This document shows, in pieces, positions 13,958 to 21,527 of a stretch of DNA of 30,066 nucleotides. The stretch comes from a virus: IMG/VR virus record IMGVR_UViG_3300027881_000052, positions 1-30,066 of that record; one strand, 5' to 3'. The notes under the pieces are model-generated. The model was given only the letters and a program-made list of their open reading frames with translations. It was not told where the DNA came from and searched no databases. The translations under genes and the position numbers were made by a program. Positions within the stretch are counted from its first letter, which is position 1; each line of letters starts with the position of its first letter.

Positions 13958-14191
13958 ATGTTCAAACCAGACACCATCACGGTCCGGCTGCTGGCTCAGG
14001 TCCCGCCATTCAACTGCAACGAGGTCGCCGGGTTCATCCCGGTGGTGGCGCAGAAACTCATCGCAGACGGTCAAGCCGTCTACGTGGACCCACCGCCCGG
14101 ACTCGACGAGACCGGAGCCGCGTTGCCGAAACCCAAGCCCAAGGCGAAGGCGAAGGCCAAGCCAAGAGCCAAGGCAAAGCCCAAGGGCTGA
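13958..14191 (+). CDS. Small protein with a lysine-rich C-terminal tail
   Basis: A 77-residue protein. Residues 1-50 form a small domain ('FNCNEVAGFIPVVAQKLIAD', then 'GQAVYV') of a kind often encoded just after phage capsid genes, with no assigned function. The last 20 residues alternate Pro or Ala with Lys (nine Lys, one Arg), like histone H1 or other nucleic-acid-binding tails. The tail may bind packaged DNA or an acidic virion surface. ATG 13958 is chosen because AGGAGG (13941-13946) lies 11 bases before it; the GTG at 13946 overlaps that ribosome site. Confidence 0.75.
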   Translation: MFKPDTITVRLLAQVPPFNCNEVAGFIPVVAQKLIADGQAVYVDPPPGLDETGAALPKPKPKAKAKAKPRAKAKPKG

Positions 14192-14239
14192 GCCTACTTT
14201 TTTAACCTGTGGCGGGACTGCCCGCCGGGGCGGTCCCGC
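14172..14239 (+). terminator. Hairpins and T-run after the capsid genes, possible terminator
   Basis: AGGC/GCCT (14172-14175 with 14192-14195) encloses AGCC-CAAG-GGCT (14178-14189). This gives an interrupted hairpin ending two bases before a T6 run (14198-14203), a weak intrinsic-terminator layout. Nine bases later, GCGGGACTGCCC (14212-14223) pairs fully with GGGCGGTCCCGC (14228-14239), with one G-U pair and a GCCG loop. That is a very stable 12-base-pair stem, but it is not followed by T residues. The stem is clear; its function as terminator, processing site or translation control is inferred. Confidence 0.45.
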
Positions 14240-14259
14240 TACCCAACCCGGAGGACCCG

Positions 14260-14388
14260 ATGCGCAAGCCGAAACTCGGCACCAAGAAGAAAATGAGACC
14301 CGTCGCGAAGAAGGAAAAGCGACCGGCGAAGGACCTGAAAGCGACGGTGACGAAGCCGGTCCTCGGTCATCAAACGGTTCGGAAGTAG
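14260..14388 (+). CDS. Very small basic protein (42 residues)
   Basis: A short reading frame with a good ribosome site (CGGAGGA, six bases before ATG) right after the strong hairpin. Sixteen of 42 residues are Lys or Arg (12 Lys, four Arg), with only two acidic residues, so the product is strongly basic and probably binds nucleic acid or an acidic partner. I recognise no family. It ends nine bases before the connector gene, fills an otherwise empty gap and follows another lysine-tailed protein, all of which supports a real gene. Confidence 0.6.
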   Translation: MRKPKLGTKKKMRPVAKKEKRPAKDLKATVTKPVLGHQTVRK

Positions 14389-14396
14389 GAGGTGTC

Positions 14397-15035
14397 ATGG
14401 CCGTCACGGTCCAGACCGCGGCAGAGCATACCAACCTGACGTCGATCGGCGAGGTCAAGCGAGCGCTCGGCGTCTCGTCCTCGAAGTTCGACCGGGTGAT
14501 TGAGCGACTCATCGAGGCGGCGACCGCCGCAATTGAGGAGTGGGTCGGTCACGTCTACGCGAAGCAAACGTACGTCGAGACGGTCGCCGGGAACGATCAC
14601 CCGGTGCTGCTCCTCACGCACGTCCCGATCCTCGGCACGCCGATCATCGTCGCCGACAGTGAGCCGATCGTCGACTTCACCGTGCGCGACGCCGAAGAGG
14701 GGTCGCTGTGGCGGCAGGTCGGGTGGGTGATGAGTGCGTGGATCGGTTGGAACGCAGAGCCGACCCGCCGGCAGAGCGACATGGCTGAGCTTCATCTGTC
14801 GGTCACGTACGAGGCGGGGTACGTCATGCCCGGCGAGGAGGACCGCGACCTGCCGAAGCACATCGAGCAAGCGTGCGTCGAGACGGTGGTGGCTTGGTAT
14901 CGCGGTCAACAGCGAGATCCGTCAGTCAAGAGCAAAAAGGTCGGCGACCTCGCGCTGACTTACGGCGGCTCGGACTCGGGTTCGGCCGGGCTCCCGGCGA
15001 CGGCTCGCTCACTGCTCTCTCGGAGGGTGCGATGA
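14397..15035 (+). CDS. Head-tail connector, gp6-like
   Basis: A 212-residue protein. The helical N-terminus 'TSIGEVKRALGVSSSKFDRV' is followed by 'LIEAATAAIEEWVGHVYAKQ', the usual opening of gp6/gp15-type head-tail connectors that stack under the portal. A beta region with 'LLLTHVPILGTPIIVAD' and a later 'HLSVTYEAGYVMPGE' then 'LPKHIEQACVETVVAWY' complete the fit. The C-terminus ('VGDLALTYGGS' then 'LPATARSLLSRRVR') is also typical. ATG 14397 follows AGGAGGTGTC. The frame is open upstream to 13932, but that part crosses two small genes in another frame and is not used. The stop overlaps the next start (ATGA). Confidence 0.85.
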   Translation: MAVTVQTAAEHTNLTSIGEVKRALGVSSSKFDRVIERLIEAATAAIEEWVGHVYAKQTYVETVAGNDHPVLLLTHVPILGTPIIVADSEPIVDFTVRDAEEGSLWRQVGWVMSAWIGWNAEPTRRQSDMAELHLSVTYEAGYVMPGEEDRDLPKHIEQACVETVVAWYRGQQRDPSVKSKKVGDLALTYGGSDSGSAGLPATARSLLSRRVR

Positions 15036-15370
15036 GTTGGGAGACCGGATTCGAGGACCTGATGCCGGACGTCGTCGTGCGACGACCGTACACCGGCCAG
15101 GACAAGTACAGCGCTCCGAGCTTCGGTGCGGCTCAGGACGTCCAGTGCCGGGTCGTGCGCAAGCCGACGATCCTGCGGCGGACCGGGACCGGCGAGGCGA
15201 CCGGGACGGTGCGCGAGGTCGTCTCGTCCGCGACGGTGTACTGCGCCGGATACGTCGGCTGGGCGATGCGAGATCAGATCACCCTGCCCGACGGTTCGCA
15301 GCCGGTGATCCTCGACCTGCGCGGCTACCCGGACGAGGACGGCGACCACCATGAAGTGGTGTTGGTCTGA
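15032..15370 (+). CDS. Head closure (stopper)-like protein
   Basis: A 112-residue, mainly beta protein. It has the pattern of small neck proteins encoded between connector and gp10-like genes. 'VVVRRPYTGQDKYSAPSFG' suggests the typical 'tG.d.yG.p.fg' turn, followed by 'VQCRVVRKPTI', and 'ITLPDGSQPVILDLRGYPDE' ends in a family-like 'HHEVVLV'. Stopper proteins close the portal channel after packaging and receive the tail. ATG 15032 overlaps the previous stop by four bases, with GGAGGG upstream, so translation is probably coupled. The call rests on gene order and weak pattern similarity. Confidence 0.7.
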   Translation: MSWETGFEDLMPDVVVRRPYTGQDKYSAPSFGAAQDVQCRVVRKPTILRRTGTGEATGTVREVVSSATVYCAGYVGWAMRDQITLPDGSQPVILDLRGYPDEDGDHHEVVLV

Positions 15371-15783
15371 TGGCACGGACGGGCGTCACCGTCGGCGTCG
15401 AGATCCACGGCAAGAGAGCGCTGATGGCGAAGCTCGCTCGGCTCGGCATCGACATTCATTTCGAGTTGGCCAAGGCGTTGTACCACGAAGGCGAGAGGAT
15501 CATGGGTGAGTCAAAATCAACCTACGTCCCGGTGAGGCGAGGGGTGCTGCGAGCGAGCGGTCACGTCCAGCTTCCGCAGAAGGGTCCCGTCGTCTACCTC
15601 GGATACGGCGGACCGGCGATTGACTACGCGATCGTCCAGCATGAGACGCCGCCGTCGAAGTACAAGCATCGAGTCGGCCAGTGGAAGTACCTTGAGGTCC
15701 CGGCGCTCCGGGCCGCAACGACGATGGGCGCGAAAATCGCCGCTCATCTCAGAGCAACGGCGGTGGCTCGTGCTGCTCGCTGA
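15370..15783 (+). CDS. HK97 gp10-like neck protein
   Basis: A 137-residue protein. It resembles the HK97 gp10 family: an N-terminal helix ('KRALMAKLARLGIDIHFELA'), 'MGESKSTYVPVRRGVLRASG' and 'YGGPAIDYAIVQHETPPSKY'. The last block is the 'Y...vh.......h..G..kyl' signature. The C-terminal helix 'VPALRAATTMGAKIAAHLRA' also fits. These proteins act at the head-tail joining site. The start overlaps the previous stop as TGATG. Confidence 0.85.
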   Translation: MARTGVTVGVEIHGKRALMAKLARLGIDIHFELAKALYHEGERIMGESKSTYVPVRRGVLRASGHVQLPQKGPVVYLGYGGPAIDYAIVQHETPPSKYKHRVGQWKYLEVPALRAATTMGAKIAAHLRATAVARAAR

Positions 15784-16177
15784 CCTCGGCACGTTCATCG
15801 CCGACGCCGGTCACGGGGTCGAGGGGTCTGACCTCTTCCTCGGGACCATGCCTTCAGATCCATCGGAGTGCTGCGCCCTGATTGAGTACTCCGGCGAGCC
15901 GCCGCTGAGGACGCAGAACGAGGGGTCTGCTCATTCGTCGGCGCAGGGCGGTGAGCGTCCTCGCGTGCAGCTACTCTGCCGGTCCGCCGAGTATGAGACG
16001 GGGCGCAGCCTTGTTCAAGCGATCACCGAGACCCTCGACGCCGTCCGCAATGAGACGATCGAGGGCACGTGGTACACGCGCATCGCGGCGATCCAGTCGC
16101 CGTTCCTCGTCGAGCGGGACGAGAACGACCGGTACGTGTTTGCCTGCAATTTTCAGATCGTCAAGAGAGTCGGGTGA
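15770..16177 (+). CDS. Tail terminator / tail completion protein
   Basis: A 135-residue protein fitting the phage tail terminator or minor capsid family in this position. It starts 'LLADLGTFIADAGHG' and contains 'ALIEYSGEPPLRTQNEGSA', 'RPRVQLLCRSAEYETG', 'TETLDAVRNETIEGTWYTRI', 'QSPFLVERDENDRYVFACNF' and 'QIVKRV'. It should cap the tail tube and join it to the neck. The start is uncertain: GTG 15770 overlaps the previous gene by 14 bases and gives the family-like N-terminus, but its ribosome site is poor. The frame is open further upstream to 15620 inside the previous gene. A tag-like extension there is unlikely. Confidence 0.8.
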   Translation: MLLADLGTFIADAGHGVEGSDLFLGTMPSDPSECCALIEYSGEPPLRTQNEGSAHSSAQGGERPRVQLLCRSAEYETGRSLVQAITETLDAVRNETIEGTWYTRIAAIQSPFLVERDENDRYVFACNFQIVKRVG

Positions 16178-16186
16178 GGAGGTCCC

Positions 16187-16537
16187 ATGACGAAAAAGAA
16201 ACCGTTGATCTCAGCCGCCGACGTCGAGCGAGCGACCGCCGACGCGGTGGAAGCGGCCGCGGCCGAGCCGCCGGAGCCCGAGCGTGACCCGGTCGAAGTT
16301 CTCGCTGAGGCCGGGGTCGACCCGAAAGCGGCGTACACCGTCGGGAAGTGGCACCATCACGACAACTACCTGTGCACCCGATGCGGCTACGCCTCGATCC
16401 ATCGAGAGGCGACGCTGAAACATTTCGCAACTCGCCACGCGGTGCGCTCGCCAGCACCGCGGATCGTTCACACCGGACTCGTCACCGAGGACGGGCAAGA
16501 CATCGTGCGGGTCGAGGAACCCGCCAAGGAGGAATAG
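16187..16537 (+). CDS. Small protein with a C2H2 zinc-finger motif
   Basis: A 116-residue protein. A charged, Ala/Glu/Pro-rich N-terminal half leads to 'YLCTRCGYASIHREATLKHF' then 'ATRHA'. Cys63, Cys66, His79 and His84 fit the classical C-x2-C-x12-H-x4-H spacing, so one zinc finger is likely. Related small zinc-binding proteins occur in phage tail regions, but I do not know a function. It lies between the tail terminator and tail tube genes with GAGGAGGTCCC upstream and three bases before the next gene. It may be a structural, assembly or DNA-binding protein. Confidence 0.75.
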   Translation: MTKKKPLISAADVERATADAVEAAAAEPPEPERDPVEVLAEAGVDPKAAYTVGKWHHHDNYLCTRCGYASIHREATLKHFATRHAVRSPAPRIVHTGLVTEDGQDIVRVEEPAKEE

Positions 16538-16540
16538 GTC

Positions 16541-16996
16541 ATGACGCAGCCATTGAGTTCGCATGGAGTGATCCTGAAAGTCGGCGACGGTGCGACGCCG
16601 ACCGAAGCGTTCACGGAGATCGCCGAGCTGGTAGACATCGCCGGTCCCGCGATCTCAAAGGGAACCCACGACGCACCGAACCAAAACACCGACTGGATGA
16701 AGCGGGTCGTCGGTCTTCTCAACGCGGGCGAGGTGACGTTCGACGTCAACTTCATCCCGATGGAGCCCACCCACAACGAGACGACCGGCGGGCTGCTCGC
16801 GGAGATCCGAAAGAACGTTCCGACGAACTGGCAGATGATCTACCCGGACGTCGAGACCGGGACCGATAGCCAGTGGGACATGGAAGCGTTCCTCGTCAAC
16901 TTCGAGCAGGACGTGCCGGTGGACGGCATCCTGAAGTCGAGCGTCACTCTGCTCATCAACGGCGAGCCGACTCTGACCGAGGGCGTGCCCACCTAA
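16541..16996 (+). CDS. Major tail tube protein
   Basis: A 151-residue protein of the lambda gpV-like siphovirus tail tube type. It starts 'SSHGVILKVGDGATPTEAFT' followed by 'IAELVDIAGPAISKGTHDA', and ends with 'VDGILKSSVTLLINGEPTL'. The middle includes 'AGEVTFDVNFIPMEPTH'. It polymerises as hexamer rings around the tape measure. ATG 16541 follows AAGGAGGAATAGGTC. It is placed two genes before the tape measure, with the two assembly chaperones between, as expected. Confidence 0.9.
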   Translation: MTQPLSSHGVILKVGDGATPTEAFTEIAELVDIAGPAISKGTHDAPNQNTDWMKRVVGLLNAGEVTFDVNFIPMEPTHNETTGGLLAEIRKNVPTNWQMIYPDVETGTDSQWDMEAFLVNFEQDVPVDGILKSSVTLLINGEPTLTEGVPT

Positions 16997-17007
16997 GGAG
17001 GTGACTG

Positions 17008-17358
17008 ATGACGGTCCCGAAAGTGAAGGTCCCACTGCGCCTGGACCGGGAGCGAACGTTGCTCCTATCCTTCAACGCTCTCTGCAAGGCGGAGGAGATT
17101 ACCGGCATGAACCTGCTAGCAGGTGAGGTCGTGTTCTCGTCGCTGAGAGTGCTGCGGGCGCTGCTGTGGGCCGGGTTGTTGCACGAGGACCCGCTGCTGA
17201 CGGTCGAGGAGGTCGGTGACCTCATCGAAATGGGCGGCGAAGAGGGTGTCGTCGGAGCCGAGTACGTGCTTGGCAAGATCATCGAGGCGTACGGCGTTGC
17301 GATGCCGGACGCCGAGCCCGAGACCGACGAGGGTGAAGGTGAGTCGGACCCTCCGTAG
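17008..17358 (+). CDS. Tail assembly chaperone (gpG-like)
   Basis: A 116-residue protein. It starts with a beta hairpin ('KVPLRLDRERTLLLSFNALC'), then 'KAEEITGMNLLAGEVV', helices 'LRVLRALLWAGLLHEDP' and 'TVEEVGDLIEMGG', and an acidic C-terminus. This is the standard pattern of tail tube assembly chaperones. It keeps tube subunits and tape measure in order during tail assembly and is usually absent from the virion. ATG 17008 follows AAGGAGGTGACTG. The stop is 12 bases before the next frame. Confidence 0.85.
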   Translation: MTVPKVKVPLRLDRERTLLLSFNALCKAEEITGMNLLAGEVVFSSLRVLRALLWAGLLHEDPLLTVEEVGDLIEMGGEEGVVGAEYVLGKIIEAYGVAMPDAEPETDEGEGESDPP

Positions 17359-17369
17359 AGGGGCAGGAG

Positions 17370-17735
17370 GTGTCGTGGGAGTTGATGTGGTCGATCGGTC
17401 GGTACGACCTCCGACTGAGCGAGGACGAGTTCTGGGCGCTGACGCCGCGGGAGTTCTCCTTGCTCCTTCGGCGTTGGCAGGTCGAGGGCAAGTGGCGCGA
17501 GGCGATGGCGGCGATCACGCCTTGGGTCCTCGCGTCGATCCACCGCGACACGAAGTCAAAGCGAGAGCCGTGGCTGCTATCGGACTTCACCGTGAGCGGG
17601 CTCCTGAAGCCGAGCCCGCGAGCGGCCGAACGTCGTCCGGACCCGGACCGGCCGGACGCCAAGACGATCTGGAACAAGGTCGGAGCGGTGATGACCGCTC
17701 TGGGCGGGAGGAAACGTGGCAACGATAGTAGGTGA
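17370..17735 (+). CDS. Second tail assembly chaperone-like protein
   Basis: A 121-residue protein. 'LRLSEDEFWALTPREFSLLL' near the N-terminus is typical of the second chaperone gene found just before tape measures in many siphophages, and the remainder is helical and basic. In many phages it is made as a -1 or +1 frameshift extension of the first chaperone. Here the frame is offset from the first gene by -1, but the common open stretch (about 17343-17358) contains no standard slippery heptamer. The start is unclear: GTG 17370 overlaps the AGGAGG at 17365-17370. TTG 17382 or ATG 17385 would lie 11-14 bases after that site. Confidence 0.75.
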   Translation: MSWELMWSIGRYDLRLSEDEFWALTPREFSLLLRRWQVEGKWREAMAAITPWVLASIHRDTKSKREPWLLSDFTVSGLLKPSPRAAERRPDPDRPDAKTIWNKVGAVMTALGGRKRGNDSR

Positions 17736-20046
17736 TCTCGTCGTCGCATTGAGAGGCGACACGCGACAGTTCGACGCCGCGATGACCCGAGCGACGACCC
17801 GGATGCAGGCCATGAGCAAGCAGATGGCCAAGACCGGGAAGATGCTCACCACCGGTCTCTCGCTCCCGTTGCTCGCGGTCGGCGGCATGGCCGCGAAGAT
17901 GGCGGTCGACTTCGAGACCTCGATGTCGCAGATCATCGGTCTCGTCGGCGTCGCTCGCGACGTGGTCGAGGCGTGGAAGGACGAGGTCAAGGACCTCGCG
18001 CCGACGGTCGGCAAGGGTGCGAACGAACTCGGACGTGCGCTGTTCTTCATCACGTCGGCCGGGCTGCGCGGCTCGACTGCGATGGAAGCGCTCGAAGCGA
18101 GTGCCAAGGGTGCCGCCGCCGGGCTCGGTGAAACGGCGACCGTTGCCGACGCCGCGACCTCGGCGATGAACGCTTACGGTCACGAGACAATCAACGCCGA
18201 GATGGCCACCGCCGTTCTCGTCGCGACCGTCCGCGAGGGCAAGGCGGCGGCGTCGGAGATCGCGCCGGTCATCGGTGCGGTCATCCCGGTCGCCGCAGAG
18301 TTGGGAGTCTCCTTCGATCAGGTTGGTGCCTCGATCGCCGCCATGACCCGGCTCGGGCTCAACGCGACGATGTCAGCGACCGCTCTCCAAGCGACCCTCT
18401 CGACGATCCTCAAACCGACGAAACAGGCGAACGACGCGATGATGGAGTACGGCTCGTCGATGGCCGACCTCCGGAAGCTGCTACGCGAGGAAGGGCTCAT
18501 CGCTCTCCTGATGCATCTCAAGGAGACCTTCGGCGAGAACGAAGAGGCGATGGGCAAGGTGTTCCGCAACGTCCGGGCGCTGCGCGGGGTCCTCTCGCTC
18601 GTCGGAGCGTCGGCCGAAAAGACCAAGGGCATTTTCGCCTCGCTCGCCAACACGACCGAGAACGATCTCAACAAGGCTTTCAAGGCGGCGCAGGACACCG
18701 CCGGGTTCAAGCTCAAGGCATCGTTCGCCGAACTCCAGACAATGATGATCGACCTCGGCGACGTCGTGCTGCCGAAGATCGTCGGTGCTTTCAGCGGGCT
18801 CGCCAAGGCTGCTCGCGGCGTCTCCGGAGCGCTCGACGATACAGGACCCAAGACCAAGGAGTTCGCCGTCAACATGACCATGTGGGCGATCGCCATTGGG
18901 CCGGTCGTCTGGGGGCTCTCGAAGATCGCATGGATTGCTCCGGTGGTCGTCAAGGAGATCATCGCGATCAACATGGCGACGATGGGCGTGATCAATCCGG
19001 TGACCAAGCTGTCGACCGCGTTCACCGCGGTCGAGGCGGTGCTTGGGGCGGTCGTCGGGTGGTCGGGTCTCTTCGCCGTCGCCATCGGTGCGATCGCTCT
19101 CGCAATCGGCGTCCTCATCGGCAACTACCTCCGGCCGATGTTCAACGAGTTCGAGTGGATGCAGACACTCTTCGATCTCAACGCGCACAAGGCGTCGGAT
19201 CTCACCGACGCGATGATGGACGCGAACGAGGTGTTTGACGACGGCGTCTACCAGCTACGCAAACTCAAGGAGCAACTCCACCTCACCGGCAAGGAGTGGG
19301 AGTTCTCGTCTGAGCGGACGAGGACCAACGCCGAGCGGATTCAGATGCTCACCGAGAAGGCGATCTTGCTCGGGAAGAAGCAACGTGAAAACATCGCACT
19401 CGCGCAGGAGGAGATGACCCTGCACGAGCGGGCTCTGGACATCAAGAAGCGGGGGCAAGCGCAGGTCGCCGGGATGCTCGACCAAGCGAACGCCGCTCAC
19501 GACAAGCGGGTTCAACTGCTCAAGGAGGAACTCGGACTGTACACCGCCGGAGACATTGCGCAGGGCATGGAGGACCTCGTTGAGAAGAACCGCGAGATGG
19601 AGAAACTCGGCATCGACCGCAATCAGCGTGGGAAGGTTTTCAGCGATGAAATGCTGATGTGGCTTCAGCTTGCGGAGGAGAACAAGGTAGCAATTCCCGA
19701 GGGCATGAAGCTCATGGGCGACGAGTTGAAAGGCGTGGTCAATCCTCAGATCAACAAGATGCTCGTCTACTGGAAACAGTTCCACCACGACGCTCGGGCC
19801 ACGGGCAAGGTCCTCGACGGGATCTGGATGAGCACCGGCGACAAGGTCAAGGCGCAACTGTCCGGCGGGTTCGAGAAGGGAATCAAGGACGGGGTCGAGA
19901 AGGGCGGCGTCCACCTCAGCGACTTCGTCCAGCGCATCGAGGACGAGCGGGTGGAGATCGACGTTCGGTTCGTCGTCGACTACGAGGATTATCAGCGGCA
20001 GGTCCGCGACATCGAGGCGGGCCGCACACCAGACACGACGGGGTGA
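17716..20046 (+). CDS. Tail tape measure protein
   Basis: A 776-residue protein. The N-terminus ('LVVALRGDTRQFDAAMTRAT' then 'MQAMSKQMAKTGKMLTTGLS') and the long core (about 60-350) match the TP901/lambda tape measure core. It contains 'AVDFETSMSQIIGLVGV', 'SAGLRGSTAMEALEASAKGA' and 'ATSAMNAYGHETINAEMATA'. Hydrophobic segments near residues 385-412 and 442-472 probably insert into the host membrane during DNA entry. The C-terminal half is charged, helical and probably coiled-coil. It sets tail length; at about 1.5 angstrom per residue, a tail of roughly 115 nm is expected. GTG 17716 follows GGGAGGAAAC and overlaps the preceding gene by 20 bases. Confidence 0.93.
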   Translation: MATIVGDLVVALRGDTRQFDAAMTRATTRMQAMSKQMAKTGKMLTTGLSLPLLAVGGMAAKMAVDFETSMSQIIGLVGVARDVVEAWKDEVKDLAPTVGKGANELGRALFFITSAGLRGSTAMEALEASAKGAAAGLGETATVADAATSAMNAYGHETINAEMATAVLVATVREGKAAASEIAPVIGAVIPVAAELGVSFDQVGASIAAMTRLGLNATMSATALQATLSTILKPTKQANDAMMEYGSSMADLRKLLREEGLIALLMHLKETFGENEEAMGKVFRNVRALRGVLSLVGASAEKTKGIFASLANTTENDLNKAFKAAQDTAGFKLKASFAELQTMMIDLGDVVLPKIVGAFSGLAKAARGVSGALDDTGPKTKEFAVNMTMWAIAIGPVVWGLSKIAWIAPVVVKEIIAINMATMGVINPVTKLSTAFTAVEAVLGAVVGWSGLFAVAIGAIALAIGVLIGNYLRPMFNEFEWMQTLFDLNAHKASDLTDAMMDANEVFDDGVYQLRKLKEQLHLTGKEWEFSSERTRTNAERIQMLTEKAILLGKKQRENIALAQEEMTLHERALDIKKRGQAQVAGMLDQANAAHDKRVQLLKEELGLYTAGDIAQGMEDLVEKNREMEKLGIDRNQRGKVFSDEMLMWLQLAEENKVAIPEGMKLMGDELKGVVNPQINKMLVYWKQFHHDARATGKVLDGIWMSTGDKVKAQLSGGFEKGIKDGVEKGGVHLSDFVQRIEDERVEIDVRFVVDYEDYQRQVRDIEAGRTPDTTG

Positions 20047-20049
20047 GAG

Positions 20050-20481
20050 ATGAGTTTCACGATCAACCAGACCGGCATCGAGCGAGACGCGACGCAACTG
20101 CTGTTTCCCGACCCGCCGATCCTCTTGGAGCGTCACGAGGAGGACGCCGCTGATGCGGTGTACGAGGTCTCGCTGCCGGGCAATCCGATCGTCGTCCAGT
20201 ACGTCCGAGACCAGCCCAAGAGCTTCCTCAAGATTCGACTGCGCTTGCTCGACGCCGCCGAGGTCGCGACGCTCGTGACGCTGATGGAGGGCTCCGGGCC
20301 GGTGACGGTGAAGCTGACGCCGGGCGATGCGGCGGAGTTCCTGGCGATGTTCGGACCGCGAGACGATCAAGACCTGATGCCATACAACGACGACTTCGCG
20401 ACCGGCAAGCCGGACGGCTCGGCGGTCGACACGGTGTTCACGCAATACCGGGCCGACCTCTTCCTGCTCCGGCTCGAATGA
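20050..20481 (+). CDS. Minor tail protein, function unknown
   Basis: A 143-residue protein of mixed alpha/beta character with no signal or membrane segment. Charged strands such as 'KSFLKIRLRLLDAAEVATLV' and 'GPVTVKLTPGDAAEFLAMFG' resemble small tail-tip proteins encoded after tape measures, but I cannot name a family. ATG 20050 lies three bases after the tape measure stop (TGAGAGATG). It is likely part of the distal tail or its assembly. Confidence 0.7.
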   Translation: MSFTINQTGIERDATQLLFPDPPILLERHEEDAADAVYEVSLPGNPIVVQYVRDQPKSFLKIRLRLLDAAEVATLVTLMEGSGPVTVKLTPGDAAEFLAMFGPRDDQDLMPYNDDFATGKPDGSAVDTVFTQYRADLFLLRLE

Positions 20482-20491
20482 GGAGGACGAG

Positions 20492-21517
20492 ATGAGTAGT
20501 GAGTTCATGCTGCGAGACGCCTCGGCACCGACCGACCCGGATGCCAACCTTCAGTTGCGGTGGGAGAACACGATCAGCACGCCGATCGTCTCCGCATCGT
20601 GGCTCGCGAACGGCATGTGCGTCGCCGGTGAGTACACGATCGCCGCGACCTCGGCGACGACGGTGGACGTGACCTCGGAGGACCCGAAGAACGAGTTGGT
20701 GGGCACCGGGATCTCGGTGGTGGCCGACGACGCGACGCCGAACGACCACGTCATCAAGGGCATCAACATCGTGTTCTCGTCGTCGCTCGCGAACGGCTGG
20801 ACAGGCAAGGTCGGCGTCGGCGTGTTCATGGCCGGTGACGGCTCGTCGGTCGACCGGCTCAAGGCCGGGATCGTCGAAGCGGGTCAGACCTCGGCGCAAC
20901 GCCGGATCGCGGCGTACAACGTCGGAGCCGAGGACTCGTCAGAGACCGCGATCTACGAGTTGCCCGGCCGCTTCATCGAGGGCTCGACGGTCGAGGACTT
21001 CATTGAGGACTTCGACAACCACTCCGATCCGGCACGGCACGACATCGCAACCGAGGTCGATCTGGTGATCACGTTCGCCGACTACCAGAGCGGGCCGACG
21101 CCGAAAACAGTCGACGTCTACGTGGACGACGGCGGCGGCTCGGTCAAGGCGATCGAGGACGCGGAACTGGACGGTGATACGTGGTATGAGCACGGGGTCG
21201 CGGGCTACATCGACGCGGTCGACAAGCTCAAGGGGCTGCGGATCAAATTCAAGGACAATCCCGGCGACCCGTCGGCCAAGACGTTCTACGGCCGGGTCCG
21301 GCGATCGGCGGCGTGGGTCGAGTACGCGCCGGATTCGTCCGGCTCGCCGGGTGCCTGGGGCTCCGGTCCGCTCACGCTCACTCAGTTGGGCGAGACCTCC
21401 GGCACCGTGACTGCCGGCGGCTACGCCTTGTTCTGGCGGCGGCTCGTCCTGCCCGACGCGGCGACGCCGGGTGACATGGCGATGACCAACGACCGCATCC
21501 GCGGTCTGACGGTCTGA
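20492..21517 (+). CDS. Minor tail protein, function unknown
   Basis: A 341-residue, Asp/Gly/Ser-rich protein with mostly predicted beta strands. Residues of about 40-150 contain 'TIAATSATTVDVTSEDPKN' and 'HVIKGINIVFSSSLANGWTG', which read as a beta-sandwich. The C-terminus ('GTVTAGGYALFWRRLVLPDA', then 'MTNDRIRGLTV') looks like a tail-tip domain seen in other phage minor tail proteins. No catalytic motif is visible. Start ATG 20492 follows GAGGAGGACGAG. Confidence 0.75.
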   Translation: MSSEFMLRDASAPTDPDANLQLRWENTISTPIVSASWLANGMCVAGEYTIAATSATTVDVTSEDPKNELVGTGISVVADDATPNDHVIKGINIVFSSSLANGWTGKVGVGVFMAGDGSSVDRLKAGIVEAGQTSAQRRIAAYNVGAEDSSETAIYELPGRFIEGSTVEDFIEDFDNHSDPARHDIATEVDLVITFADYQSGPTPKTVDVYVDDGGGSVKAIEDAELDGDTWYEHGVAGYIDAVDKLKGLRIKFKDNPGDPSAKTFYGRVRRSAAWVEYAPDSSGSPGAWGSGPLTLTQLGETSGTVTAGGYALFWRRLVLPDAATPGDMAMTNDRIRGLTV

Positions 21518-21527
21518 GGAGGTCGAG

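Noticed and set aside
13932-14396. Long open frame running into the connector gene from 13932
   Set aside because: It overlaps the lysine-rich gene and the 42-residue gene in other frames, its translation is Arg/Ser-rich shadow sequence, and the connector has a strong ribosome site at ATG 14397.
17375-17728. GTG 17375 with ideal spacing to AGGAGG as the chaperone start
   Set aside because: It opens a different frame whose translation is low-complexity shadow sequence; the frame at 17370 gives the recognisable chaperone.
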